From Tupaia tana (Eukaryota > Chordata > Mammalia > Scandentia > Tupaiidae), in NCBI GenBank assembly GCA_026018925.1, contig JAKSZU010000004.1, forward strand, positions 113,351,131 through 113,415,130: a stretch of DNA of 64,000 nucleotides, written 5' to 3'. Below, piece by piece: positions 55,600 to 64,000 of the stretch. Positions within the stretch are counted from its first letter, which is position 1; every line of letters begins with the position of its first letter. The notes beneath the pieces were generated by a model. It had not been told where the DNA came from and did not search any database. It worked only from the letters and a program-made list of their open reading frames with translations. The translations under genes and the position numbers were made by a program.

Positions 55600-55825
55600 T
55601 TTCTGTATTCAGTAGAGTGCATGTGCCCACAAATGTGAGAGGCAAATGCTCACCATCTACTAGGTCTGGTCATGTTACAACCCCCTTCCTCCAGTCCTAC
55701 AGCCCATTAGACCTTGGGCACTTGTGCCTGTGCTCAGCATTTTCAAGGCCACCAGACTGGGCTTCGAGTTATATAGGTTCCAGCTTCTGTTTGGTCCATT
55801 ATCAGTGGACCATGGAGCCAGTGCT
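55600..55825 (-). mobile_element. Very old SINE remnant
   Basis: GTGCATGTGCCCACAAATGTGAG, CTTGGGCACTTGTGCC and ACCAGACTGGGCTTCGAG recall the family; the head is hard to follow. Confidence 0.5.
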
Positions 55826-55944
55826 TTGTTTTAAAATAGGTTAAAATTTTACATCCATGCTCATGTCATGCTCTCCTTTTCTTTCTTTGAGGTCTTACAT
55901 GAGGAAACCTCAAAACAATTACAGAAAAAGAAAATTAAAGTATG

Positions 55945-56030
55945 AGTTTATTTTGGTGCAAAAATTTAAAATACACTCTTTTTTATAATACACATTTTCC
56001 TTGAACTTTTTGAAGATCCCTCCCATATTA
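55945..56030. repeat. MITE-like dispersed repeat
   Basis: TTTATTTTGGTGCAAAAATTT and TTTTCCTTGAACTTTTTGAAG; a second copy is at 58060-58185, where the ends form an imperfect inverted repeat (AAAAGTTCATGAAAA with TTTTCAAGAACTTTT). Confidence 0.5.
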
Positions 56031-56599
56031 TTAGTTATTTGAGGTTTTCTCACATTTCACTAATATTTCAACTTTACAGATCTTTTCTTTTGTGATGTCT
56101 AATCTATGTTCATTTCCATCCCCTGTAGTTTTCATCCCTGACATTGTAATTTGCATCTATGCAAGTAAAATTTGGTTTTTTAAAAAATATCTTCCATGCA
56201 TTTGCTTATCATCTTGAGCATTATTTTGGGATATAGTTAAATTACTTATAAACTGATCCTCTCTTTCTAGCTTTTTTGATTGATTAGGTGGATCAGAGCA
56301 GTGTTCAGCCTGGGCTAATTCCCTGCCACTATACCAAGACTTCTGAGAATTCTGTTGATTGTGCTGTGAATTACCCATTTCCTAGTCTGGCCGAAGGCAC
56401 CAGGCTAATCTTTTCACATGACTTTTTTTCCAGTAGTTTCTTGTCACACACACACTCTTCATTACTTTACCAAATACGTAAAGGGGTCTCCCCTCTCCGT
56501 TGTTATGTGCTGATCTCTGTCAGTCTTGGGTTGACAAAGCTCTCACCTTCATCATCTTAATGCAGGGAGTCTAGCAGACTTCCTTAGGGCAGGGAGCAG

Positions 56600-56780
56600 G
56601 GGCATTTGTAAGGTTTGCTTTGTTTGTTAATCATCTCCTAGGGATCATTGTCTGTTTTGTCTGAAGTTCATGGTCTTGAAAATGGTCATTTAATTAGCTT
56701 TATTGGGTTTTGGTTGTTTCCAGGAGGGAGGTAAATCAGTTCCTGTTACTCCATCTTGGCTAGAATCAGATCTCAGGAGA
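56600..56780. repeat. Old L1-type fragment
   Basis: CCTGTTACTCCATCTTGGCT and the lead-in resemble an old mammalian L1 end; weak. Confidence 0.4.
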
Positions 56781-56789
56781 GCTTTAGCA

Positions 56790-57030
56790 CGTGCTGGACA
56801 CTGGCTGGAATGTCCTTCCTACTTTGTTCAACTGCTCCCTGCTCATCCTTCATTGCTCAGTGTAGCTGTCGCTTCCACACAGACATCTTCCTTGGACCCA
56901 GTGCAGATCCTGTTCTCTTCTGTGATCATAGAACTGGGTTATTATTTTTTCACAGCCTTTGTCTAAATTTATAATTGTCAGTTTATGTTTTCTCTATACA
57001 AGAATCTAAGCTAAACAAGTATAGGAGTCT
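56790..57030 (+). repeat. LINE-2 fragment
   Basis: CTGGCTGGAATGTCCTTCC, GACATCTTCCTTGGACCC and TTTATAATTGTCAGTTTATG follow the L2 3' region. Confidence 0.6.
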
Positions 57031-57225
57031 TACAAGTTTTGTTATTTTATTTATTTTTTAAAAGAGATTTTTGCTATAGAGCATGTATGTTCATCAGAGA
57101 GAATGAGAGACAGAAAGCAAGAAATCACCCCCCAGGGGGATGGCAATATCGCATTCCCTTCTCCAATCTCTTCTTGGGATTTTGGGTACACATGCATATG
57201 TGCCTGGAATGAATGAGTTTTTTTT

Positions 57226-57706
57226 TTTTTTTTTTTCTTTTTGTCTGTTTGTTTTTTTAAGAGGTTTTTGCTACAGGGCATGTGTGTTCACCAGAAAGAC
57301 AGAGAGAGACAAAAACAGAAAGTGAGGGGACCAGCAGGTGGTGTGGTGGTTAAGACTCTGGACACTTCCATGTGGACAACCACGGTTCAAGTCCCAGACC
57401 TAATGGCTTGCTTTCTCACTTTCTCTCTCTCTCTCTTTCTCTGTCTCTCTCTGGTCAAATTAAAATAAATGAATGACAAAATAAAATTAATAATTATTTA
57501 AAAACAAAAAAAGAAAGAGAGAAATCACACCTCCCCAGGGTGTATGACCATGCCACAATCCCTTCTCCTGCATTCTCCTCTTGGAATCTTGGCCATGCAC
57601 ACACATGCGCCCGGTGAGAGTTTAAGCCACTGGGTCCAGGATCCAAACTGCAGTAAACTACAAGGGAGTCCAGTGACATAGCCGTTACTCCAACTCCTGG
57701 TCCTCG
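57226..57706 (-). mobile_element. Middle SINE of the nest
   Basis: Parts at about 57226-57327 (tail and 3' end) and 57512-57706 (hairpin and head, ending CAACTCCTGGTCC). Confidence 0.9.
57327..57511 (+). mobile_element. Inner short SINE of the nest
   Basis: GGGGACCAGCAGGTGGTGTGG head, GGTTCAAGTCCCAGACC, GCTTGCTTTCTCAC, CT run, TGGTCAAATTAAAATAAATG. Flanked by AGAAAGTGAG and AGAAAGAGAG. Confidence 0.92.
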
Positions 57707-57854
57707 GAATGAGTTTTTAAGTTGTGGGTTCAGGACTCAGACTTTCATTGACTACATGGGAGTCCAGGAACATTACTATTATACTATCTGCTGGTCCCTT
57801 GTTATTTTTTTAAAGATTATTTCATCTTATTTATTATGGTCACTATTATTATTA

Positions 57855-57980
57855 TTTTAATGTTGCTACAGGGCACATGTGCTCACCAGAGAAAGTAGGA
57901 AAGCAAGTCACTTATTCAGGGATGTGAACCACGGTCAGCCATGTGGGAGTCTAGTACTGAAAACACCACAACATCTGCTG
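57855..57980 (-). mobile_element. Short SINE, diverged
   Basis: Complement: GCTACAGGGCACATGTGC, GAAAGCAAGTCAC, AACATCTGCTG. Confidence 0.75.
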
Positions 57981-58059
57981 ACTGTAAATCTTTCTTGTTT
58001 TATCTGAAGAGCTTAGTATACTGTCTTCCACTCTAAGAATTTAATACGCAAAGGGATTT

Positions 58060-58185
58060 TGAAAAGTTCATGAAAAATAGAACTATAATATGACTTTATT
58101 TTGGTGCCAGAATTTTGAAATCTATGCGTATTTTTTATGTCATGCACATGCACTTTTCAAGAACTTTTTTTTTTGACATATCTTT
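58060..58185. repeat. MITE-like dispersed repeat
   Basis: Second copy of the repeat at 55945; imperfect inverted ends as described there. Confidence 0.5.
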
Positions 58186-58661
58186 TAATGCCTGGCTTAA
58201 TCGAATAAACATAATTGGATTTTCATATTCACTTCTAGTATTCAATCTGCTGTGATATCACTGTCATGTAGCCTCTAGAAAACTCCATTGTATGCTCCTG
58301 GTAGAATTCACATGTAGCTTGAATTTCAGAAGTTGAACAACTTATCATGTCCTCTTTTTCATGGCCAGGATACTTTCTAGCTGGTAGGCCATGAGTTTTA
58401 TTCACTCTGTTGCCAGGGATCTCTCCATTCTTAAGCAAGCAATGCTTTTCAAGTTTTCATCCCTTTCTGGGTCACTAGTCCATTATCCTTTCAGTTGTCT
58501 GGGAGCCCAGAACACAAGAGTGTTTACAAACTACCCCCTCAAGAACTTGTTGAAGTTTATATTTGTTCAGTGTATAAATGGGTGAATGTGATAATGCACT
58601 GTTACTAAAATTCAAAGAGTACTCATATATGCATTTACATCTTGTTTCCTCCCTGGTACAG

Positions 58662-58875
58662 ATGCTGATAGTCAACTAAAAATCCAGAATGCAATGTTTC
58701 CAGGTGAAAGATTAACAGAACATAAAGAAAGTCATTATGAACAACTTATAGAAAAAATTCAGAAGCTGAAAAATAAAGTAAGTGGACTACAAAAGGAGCT
58801 GTCAGAAACCAAAGAGATCAACTCACAATTAGAAGTGAAAAAAGTGAAGTGGGAAGAAGAATGCTGCAGTCTGTG
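58662..58875 (+). CDS. ANKRD26-family gene, 214-nt coiled-coil exon
   Basis: Acceptor TTTCCTCCCTGGTACAG|A and donor GTG|GTATGA; starts in phase 1 and ends in phase 2, fitting the preceding exon. Encodes SQLKIQNAMFPGERLTEHKE, then IEKIQKLKNKVSGLQKELSE, TKEINSQLEVKKVKW and EEECCSL. The heptad pattern and the LQxELSETKEIxSQLE signature match the start of the long coiled coil of the ANKRD26/CCDC144 group. The last codon starts TG where the family usually has Arg (AG-), a substitution next to the splice site. No later exon is visible before the window ends. Confidence 0.9.
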
Positions 58876-58944
58876 GTATGACATTCTACCTTTAAAACAA
58901 TGTTCAGACTATTTACTGTATGTATTTACTTATCTGTTGTTAGA

Positions 58945-59212
58945 TCCATGTGCTTGGCAGATAGAGACAGAGAGAGAAAGACATAGAGAGGGAAAGTGAG
59001 CAATCACTCCCCGTGTTGCAGTTCCTTCTCCTCCATTCTTCTCTCAGAGAATGACCATATTGCAGTTCCTTCTCCTCCATTCCCCGCTCAGGATTCTGGG
59101 CACTCACACACATGAACTTGGTGTGTTTTCAAGTTCACAGGTCCTGGATTTGAACCATAGTCAACCATGTGGTGTTCAACTGTCTTAACCACCATTCCAC
59201 CTAACTGGCCTA
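58945..59212 (-). mobile_element. Long SINE, diverged, with internal duplication
   Basis: Complement; the stretch GCAGTTCCTTCTCCTCCATT occurs twice (about 59019 and 59063). It lies 70 bases downstream of the coiled-coil exon. Confidence 0.82.
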
Positions 59213-59384
59213 TTTATTTCATACTGTAGATTTATGTAAAAAATTTTGTAATTGCTGACTTACCTTCTGGCTTTACAAGGGAGAAAACCTAAGTCTTATA
59301 GAATGTGAAAGTCTTGGACATAATATACCAAGTTAAAAACTATAAATATTTCTACTAATAATTAAACACATATCTTTTCTTTTG

Positions 59385-59633
59385 TGTGTGTGTTTTTGCT
59401 ATAGGGCACATGTGCTTGACAGAGAGAGAAAGAGAGGATAGGAAATCACCCCCCACCCCCCCCCCCCGAGGTGGGATGGCCACACTGCAATCCCAGCTCC
59501 TCCATCCTCCTCTTGGGGTTTTGGGCATGCATGAAGATGCACCTGGTGTGTTACTGAAACAGACAGGTCTGGGACTTGAATCATGCACTTAGCTATGTGG
59601 GATCCAGGACCTTAACTACCATACACTGGCTGA
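59385..59633 (-). mobile_element. Long SINE
   Basis: Complement: TTTTTGCTATAGGGCACATG, an expanded C run in the hairpin, CATACACTGGCTG end. Confidence 0.87.
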
Positions 59634-59639
59634 CGCATT

Positions 59640-60034
59640 ACACCCATATTCTTTAAATTAAGAATTTTAAGATTTTGACTACTGAAGACCCTCTGCCCAA
59701 ACTTCACCCTCCTTCTCCCCAGGTCTAGCCAGTAGGCAGGCTAGAGAACCCTACCCTATCATGTTTTATACAAATACATTTTTATTATCTTTTTTATTGT
59801 TCTTGTATTTTTTTCTCCTTTTGTTTTTCTATTTCTTTTATTTTTCTTTTTACCTTTCTCAGTTTTTTGCTCAGCCTCCACACACTGATTTTCTAGACTG
59901 GTCTACATGCTCAGTAGCCAAATATCTGAATACTTTTAGGATTAGATTAATCCTCAATTTTCATTGAATCAGCTGTGCAAAGGGAGAAAAATGGTACTAT
60001 TTACAGACTGCAGGTCACCTCCTTTTGCATTCCT
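59640..60034. other. Unassigned sequence
   Basis: T-rich stretch 59780-59870 and otherwise no recognisable feature; it may hold the 5' leader of the HAL1-like element that follows. Confidence 0.35.
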
Positions 60035-60050
60035 CTGAATGATCAGATTT

Positions 60051-60330
60051 TTCCTTTTTTTTTCCTTTTTCTTTTTTTTTGGATAGGATTTTGCTATAGG
60101 GCACGTGCACTCACCAGACAGACAGAGAGAGACAGAGAGATAGAAAGCGAGAAATCACCCCCCAGGGGGGATGGCCACGCTGCAATCCCTTCTCCTCCAT
60201 TCTCCTCCCGAGATCTTGGGCACGCACGCACACGCGCCTGGCGTGAGTTTAAGCCACCGGGTCTGGGACTCGAACTGTGGTCGACTACGTGGGAGTCCAG
60301 CGACATAGCCATTACACCAACTGCTGGTCC
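60051..60330 (-). mobile_element. Young long SINE
   Basis: Complete, near consensus. Target duplication CTGAATGATCAGATTT at 60035-60050 and 60331-60346. Confidence 0.96.
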
Positions 60331-60346
60331 CTGAATGATCAGATTT

Positions 60347-61620
60347 AAGTCTAAAAAATAGGGGGAACAAACTGTATAATCCATCAGATGACCAGAAAAC
60401 ACCACAGAGGCACAAGAAATATGAGAAACCAATAAAATATCTCTCCTCTAATGGAAAGTTGAATGTTAATGGGAGGGACAAGTCTGGAGTTGAATGTTAA
60501 CTTCCAGTGTTTAAATGGAAAGATCTTACCCCATAAAGAATACACAGGAACTCATGAAAATGTCAGATAAAGAGTTTAAAATATTCATAGCGACAAAGCT
60601 AAAAGATGCAAGATAATAGAGACAATAAACTCCAGAAGATGCAGGACAAAAGAGACACTGAATTCCAGGAAGTAAGGAAGTTCTTAAACAATCTGAAAGA
60701 GGAGATACACATCATAAAAAAGAATAAAATGAAATTCTTAGAGATGAAGACTATAAAACAGGATATCAAATATTCCATTGAAAATATCAAAGCAGATTAG
60801 ATCACAAAGAAGACCAAATCTCAGATGTAAAAGTTAGAACCTCTGACCTAGAAAAATCCACCAAAAAGACTGCTAAAATAACCCCTAAAAGTGAGAATAA
60901 CATACAATACTAGATACCATTAAACACCCAAACATCCATATCATTGGTATCCCAGAAGGTGAAGAAACTAATAAGGGCACTGAAAATGTGTTCTGTGAAA
61001 TTTCCAAACCTAAGGATGCATTCAAGTATCTAAACCCAAGAAATACAAAACAAAACAAAACAAAACAAAACAAACAAAAAAAAACCGCATAAAATCAACC
61101 CAAGAAGATCTTTCCCAAGGCACATCATAGCCAGACTGACCAAAACCACAGAAAGAGACAAGATACTAAAATTAGCAAGAGAGAAATGTCAAGTTACTTT
61201 TAAAGGATATCCCATAAGGCTAATGTCAGGCCTCTCCTCAAACACAATGGAAGCAAGCAAAAAAATGGGACAATATATTCAAAACATTAAATGAAAAACA
61301 ATTTTAACCAAGAATACTATACCCAGCAAGATTATAGTTTATATGGAAAAAAAAACACACAAAGTTTCTCAGATAAACAAAACCTGAAAAAATTTACCAA
61401 CACCAGGCCAATTCTCAAAGAAGTACTGAAGGGAGTGCTATACTAGGAAAACTAAAGTTTTCATGAAACAACCAAAAGAATGGCCAGTCTAATGGTAGGG
61501 ACAAGTCCAGAGTTGAATATTAACTTCCATAGTTTAAATGGAAAGATCAGACCACAGTAACACTGAAAATTCAAATTAAGAGAGATTAAGTACCTGACTC
61601 ATAACTAGTGAAATATAATC
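60347..61620 (+). mobile_element. HAL1-like element, ORF1 decayed
   Basis: Degraded ORF1: NKLQKMQDKRDTEFQEVRKF and LKEEIHIIKKNKMKFLEMK, then RPNIQIIGIPEGEE-type sequence (KHPNIHIIGIPEGEETNKGT), ARLTKTTERDK and ending KEVLKGVLY-like. A 59-base segment occurs twice (60468-60526 and 61490-61548). No ORF2. Confidence 0.78.
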
Positions 61621-61622
61621 TT

Positions 61623-61875
61623 TTTTGGAGAGGTTTTTGCTATAGGGTGCATGCACTCACCAGAAAGACAGAGGGAGACAGAGAGAGAAAGTAAGAAATC
61701 ACCTCCCAGGGGGGATGACCATGCTGCAATCCCTTCTTCTCAATTATTTTCTCAGGATATTGGACACGCACGTACATGTGCCCGGCATGAGTTACAGCCA
61801 CCGGGTCTGAGACTCTAACTGTGATCGATTATGAGGGAGTCCAGCGACATAGCCATTACACCAACTGCTGGTCCC
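61623..61875 (-). mobile_element. Long SINE
   Basis: Complete complement, GGAGAGGTTTTTGCTATAGG to CAACTGCTGGTCCC; TGAAATA on both sides. Confidence 0.94.
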
Positions 61876-62159
61876 TGAAATAGAATTTTTAAATTTTAGA
61901 CTAAAACATTACTCATTTTCTTCTATGCTTTGATTTCCATATTTAAAGATTTTTGTCTTTTCTTGAGCTGTTTATACATTCATCTACCTAGTAATGGAAC
62001 TGAATCCTAACCTTTTTTCTGGCTTTAAGCTTTAAGCAAATTTCTCTTAACATTTTTTAAAGCAAATTTCTCTTAACATTTTTTTTTTTAAATTTTGACC
62101 TATTAAAACTAAAACTTCTTTTTTAAATAAAAAATGTACATTTAAAAAATACCTATTAG

Positions 62160-62405
62160 GGCCAGCAGTTAGCATAATGGTTGTGTCGCTGGTCTCCCAT
62201 GTAGTTGACCATGGTTCGAATCCTGGACCCAATGGCATAAACTCATACCGGGTGCATGTGCGTGCATACCCAAGATCCCAATAGGAGAATGGAGGAAAAG
62301 AAACTGCAGCATGGCCATATCCCCAGGGGATGATTTTTCGCTTTCTCTCTGTCTCTCTCTGTCTTTCTGGCAAGCGCACATGCCCTATGACAAAATCCTC
62401 TTCCC
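62160..62405 (+). mobile_element. Long SINE
   Basis: GGGCCAGCAGTTAGCATAATGG head to CCCTATGACAAAATCC; flanked by AAATACCTATTA and AAATACCTGTTA. Confidence 0.94.
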
Positions 62406-62639
62406 CCAAAATACCTGTTAATACTTATTTAATGCCTGGAGTAAGCTATATAGTCCAGTGAAGTGCTACTTTATAGTATATTCACTTTACTCACTGAGGT
62501 TTATGTCTATAAAGAGTTTATGTCTATGGTCCAACATGCACTCACAAATTTGTATATATCAGCTGTGCTTGCTATTGAAAGTCTTCAATTTAATTAAGAT
62601 CTTTAATTAATCAATAAAATGTGAATAAAAAGGCATGGA

Positions 62640-62865
62640 AAACAACTGTACATGCCCCAGAGAGTGTGGGGGAAGGGGGGCAATTGATAGACAGTGAGAG
62701 GTAGGGCATCAAGAGGAAAAAGGCAAAATATATAAGAAACAAAAAGTAGAAAATTATTTGCTGATGATAACATGTATGGTTATATCCTTGATTTAGCTAA
62801 TATACAATGTATACTGGATGGAAAATCTCATTTTGTATATTGTATTGATGTACAGTGAATGACTG

Positions 62866-62908
<43 letters not shown>

Positions 62909-62925
62909 AATTAAAATAAATTATT
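62640..62925 (+). repeat. L1 3' UTR with (TAAA)n tail
   Basis: ATGATAACATGTATGGTTAT, TGATGTACAGTGAATGACTG, then TAAA repeats 62866-62908. Confidence 0.8.
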
Positions 62926-62929
62926 CTCA

Positions 62930-64000
62930 GGCAGTAAAAATCAAAGAATATTGAGACTCCCAAAATATTGAGACAAGAAGCCATTTTAAAGCTGAAGCGT
63001 GTCATGGTGTGTGCAGGGAAGCCATTCCCTAAACCCATCTCCTAGACTCCCCAAATATTCAGACAAGCACTGAGGAGGAGTGATTTTGTCACAGAATGAC
63101 CAGAAACAACAGCAGAGGTACAAAAAAAAATGAGAAACCAAGAAAATGTCTCTCCTGTAAGGGAAAAGATCAATATCTCATCATCTACAAACAGTACAGT
63201 AGAATTCTTAGAAATGTCTGATAAAGAATTCAAAATACTCATATTAACAAAAGTAAATGAGATGCGAGAGTTGAGAGATAATGAATTTCAGAAGATGCAG
63301 AAGAAAAGAGACAACATGTTCCAGGTGTTGAAGTTCTTTCATGATCTGAAAGAGGAAATACACACCATGAAAAAGAATCAAATGGAGCTATTGGAGATGA
63401 AGGCTTCCCTTCAGGAAATCAAAACGTCCCTCAAAAGTATTAAAAGCGAATTAGTCCATGCAGAAAATCAAATTTTGTATGTTGAAGGTAAAATCTCTGA
63501 TCTTGATAAAAAAACAACCAAAAAAACCTGAGAAAATAACCCGAGAAATGAGAATACTATACGAGAAATACTAGAGAGCATTAAGCGCCCAAACATTCAG
63601 ATAACTGGTATCCCAGAAGGTAAGGAAACTAATAAAGGCATTGATAATCTATTCCATGAAATCTTGGAAGAAAACTTTCCAAATCTAAAGAGGCATTCAA
63701 ATATGCAGACACAAGATATACAAAGGACCCCTAATAGGATCAACCCAAGAAGATCTTCTCCAAGGTAGACTGGTCAAATCTACAAAGAGAAGATACTAAA
63801 ATTGGCAAGAGAGAAATGTCAGGTTACTTATAAAGGTTATCCTCAGGATAACCTCAGACCTCTCATCAGAAACAATGCGAGCAAGGAAAGAATGGGAAAA
63901 TATATTCAAAGTGTTAAGTGAAAAACAGTTTTAACCAAGAATAGTATACCCAACAAGATTATCTTTCATATGGAAAGAAAGAATAAAAACATTCTTAGAT
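62930..64000 (+). mobile_element. HAL1-like/L1 5' part, runs off window
   Basis: Leader followed by ORF1, directly after an L1 3' end. Whether an ORF2 follows cannot be seen. Confidence 0.75.
63130..64000 (+). pseudogene. L1/HAL1 ORF1, frameshifted, partial
   Basis: Open from 63130 to 63531: MRNQENVSPVREKINISSS, then the coiled coil (RDNEFQKMQKKRDNMFQVLK, DLKEEIHTMKKNQMELLEMK, SLQEIKTSLKSIKSELVHAE). It is then shifted, and the RNA-binding part follows in another frame (RPNIQITGIPEGKE, IDNLFHEILEENFPNLK, RINPRRSSPR). Better preserved at the N-terminus than the 21-kb copy. Confidence 0.88.

Larger units (their letters stand above)
57060..57800 (-). mobile_element. Outer SINE of a three-deep nest
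   Basis: Its two parts are 57060-57225 and about 57712-57800 (ends CTATCTGCTGGTCCC). It is split by the next two elements; GGAATGAGTTTTT occurs at both edges of the split. Confidence 0.9.

Noticed and set aside
55885..55940. Possible extra exon GTCTTACATGAGGAAACC
   Set aside because: It has an acceptor-like lead-in, but the 130-nt and 214-nt exons already join in phase and in family order, and the stretch runs into a dispersed repeat without a good donor.
2400..62000. CRISPR-like or satellite array
   Set aside because: Regularly spaced short repeats with unique spacers are absent; the repeated features are dispersed SINEs, microsatellites and the large exon units.
1207..62409. Recurring peptides such as MAMSLDSHVVDRGS, GVISRFLSLCLSLS or KSPPRGDGHAAIPSPPFSS
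   Set aside because: These are the six-frame translations of the SINE body; the same peptide recurs at dozens of unrelated places and each ends in the A-rich tail.
1..64000. Endogenous retrovirus
   Set aside because: No long terminal repeats, and no gag-, pol- or env-like frames; the reverse-transcriptase residues near 1.0-1.2 kb are of L1 type.

Overview
The window is nuclear DNA from a placental mammal. About 70 copies of a tRNA-headed SINE are scattered over it, together with L1, HAL1-like, L2 and MIR remnants. Two monomeric 7SL-derived (Alu/B1-type) SINE fossils are also present; such elements are a hallmark of Euarchontoglires. A tRNA-headed SINE of this type in a genome that is clearly neither typical rodent nor typical primate suggests a colugo (Dermoptera). 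That is an inference from memory of the SINE families, not a database match.

Region 1 (1-8.5 kb) is repeat-rich intergenic or intronic DNA: a rearranged antisense L1 ORF2, an L1 3' end and about ten SINEs. Region 2 (about 8.5-14.67 kb) is one large nuclear copy of mitochondrial DNA. It lies in antisense orientation and runs in mitochondrial gene order from the ND6 3' end through ND5, tRNA-Leu(CUN), tRNA-Ser(AGY), tRNA-His, ND4, ND4L, tRNA-Arg, ND3, tRNA-Gly and COX3 to the ATP6 3' end. It was later split by an inverted L1, a SINE and a GC-rich block of unknown origin.

Region 3 (about 16.3-58.9 kb, and probably beyond) is the middle of a plus-strand gene of the ANKRD26 family (ANKRD26/ANKRD18/ANKRD20/ANKRD36/CCDC144 group). 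I place nine exons by reading frame, splice sites and matching phases: one of 252 nt, five copies of a 165-nt exon, a 34-nt micro-exon, one of 130 nt and one of 214 nt. Every junction is phase-compatible and every exon is open. The last two carry the family signature (the SEDxDLPHSNYKN motif, then the coiled coil with LQKELSETKEI).

The five 165-nt exons sit in a tandem array of large units (about 18.95-50.75 kb). The array grew by stepwise duplication: units alternate A-B-A-B, one unit has lost its exon, and one has been invaded by a truncated processed pseudogene of thymine DNA glycosylase (TDG). Because each exon is 165 nt and phase 2-2, each adds or removes exactly 55 residues without shifting the frame. 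This expandable cassette is the most interesting feature of the window.

Region 4 (58.9-64 kb) is intron or flank with SINEs and two further HAL1-like elements, the last running off the end of the window. No complete gene, functional RNA gene, CRISPR array or endogenous retrovirus was seen.
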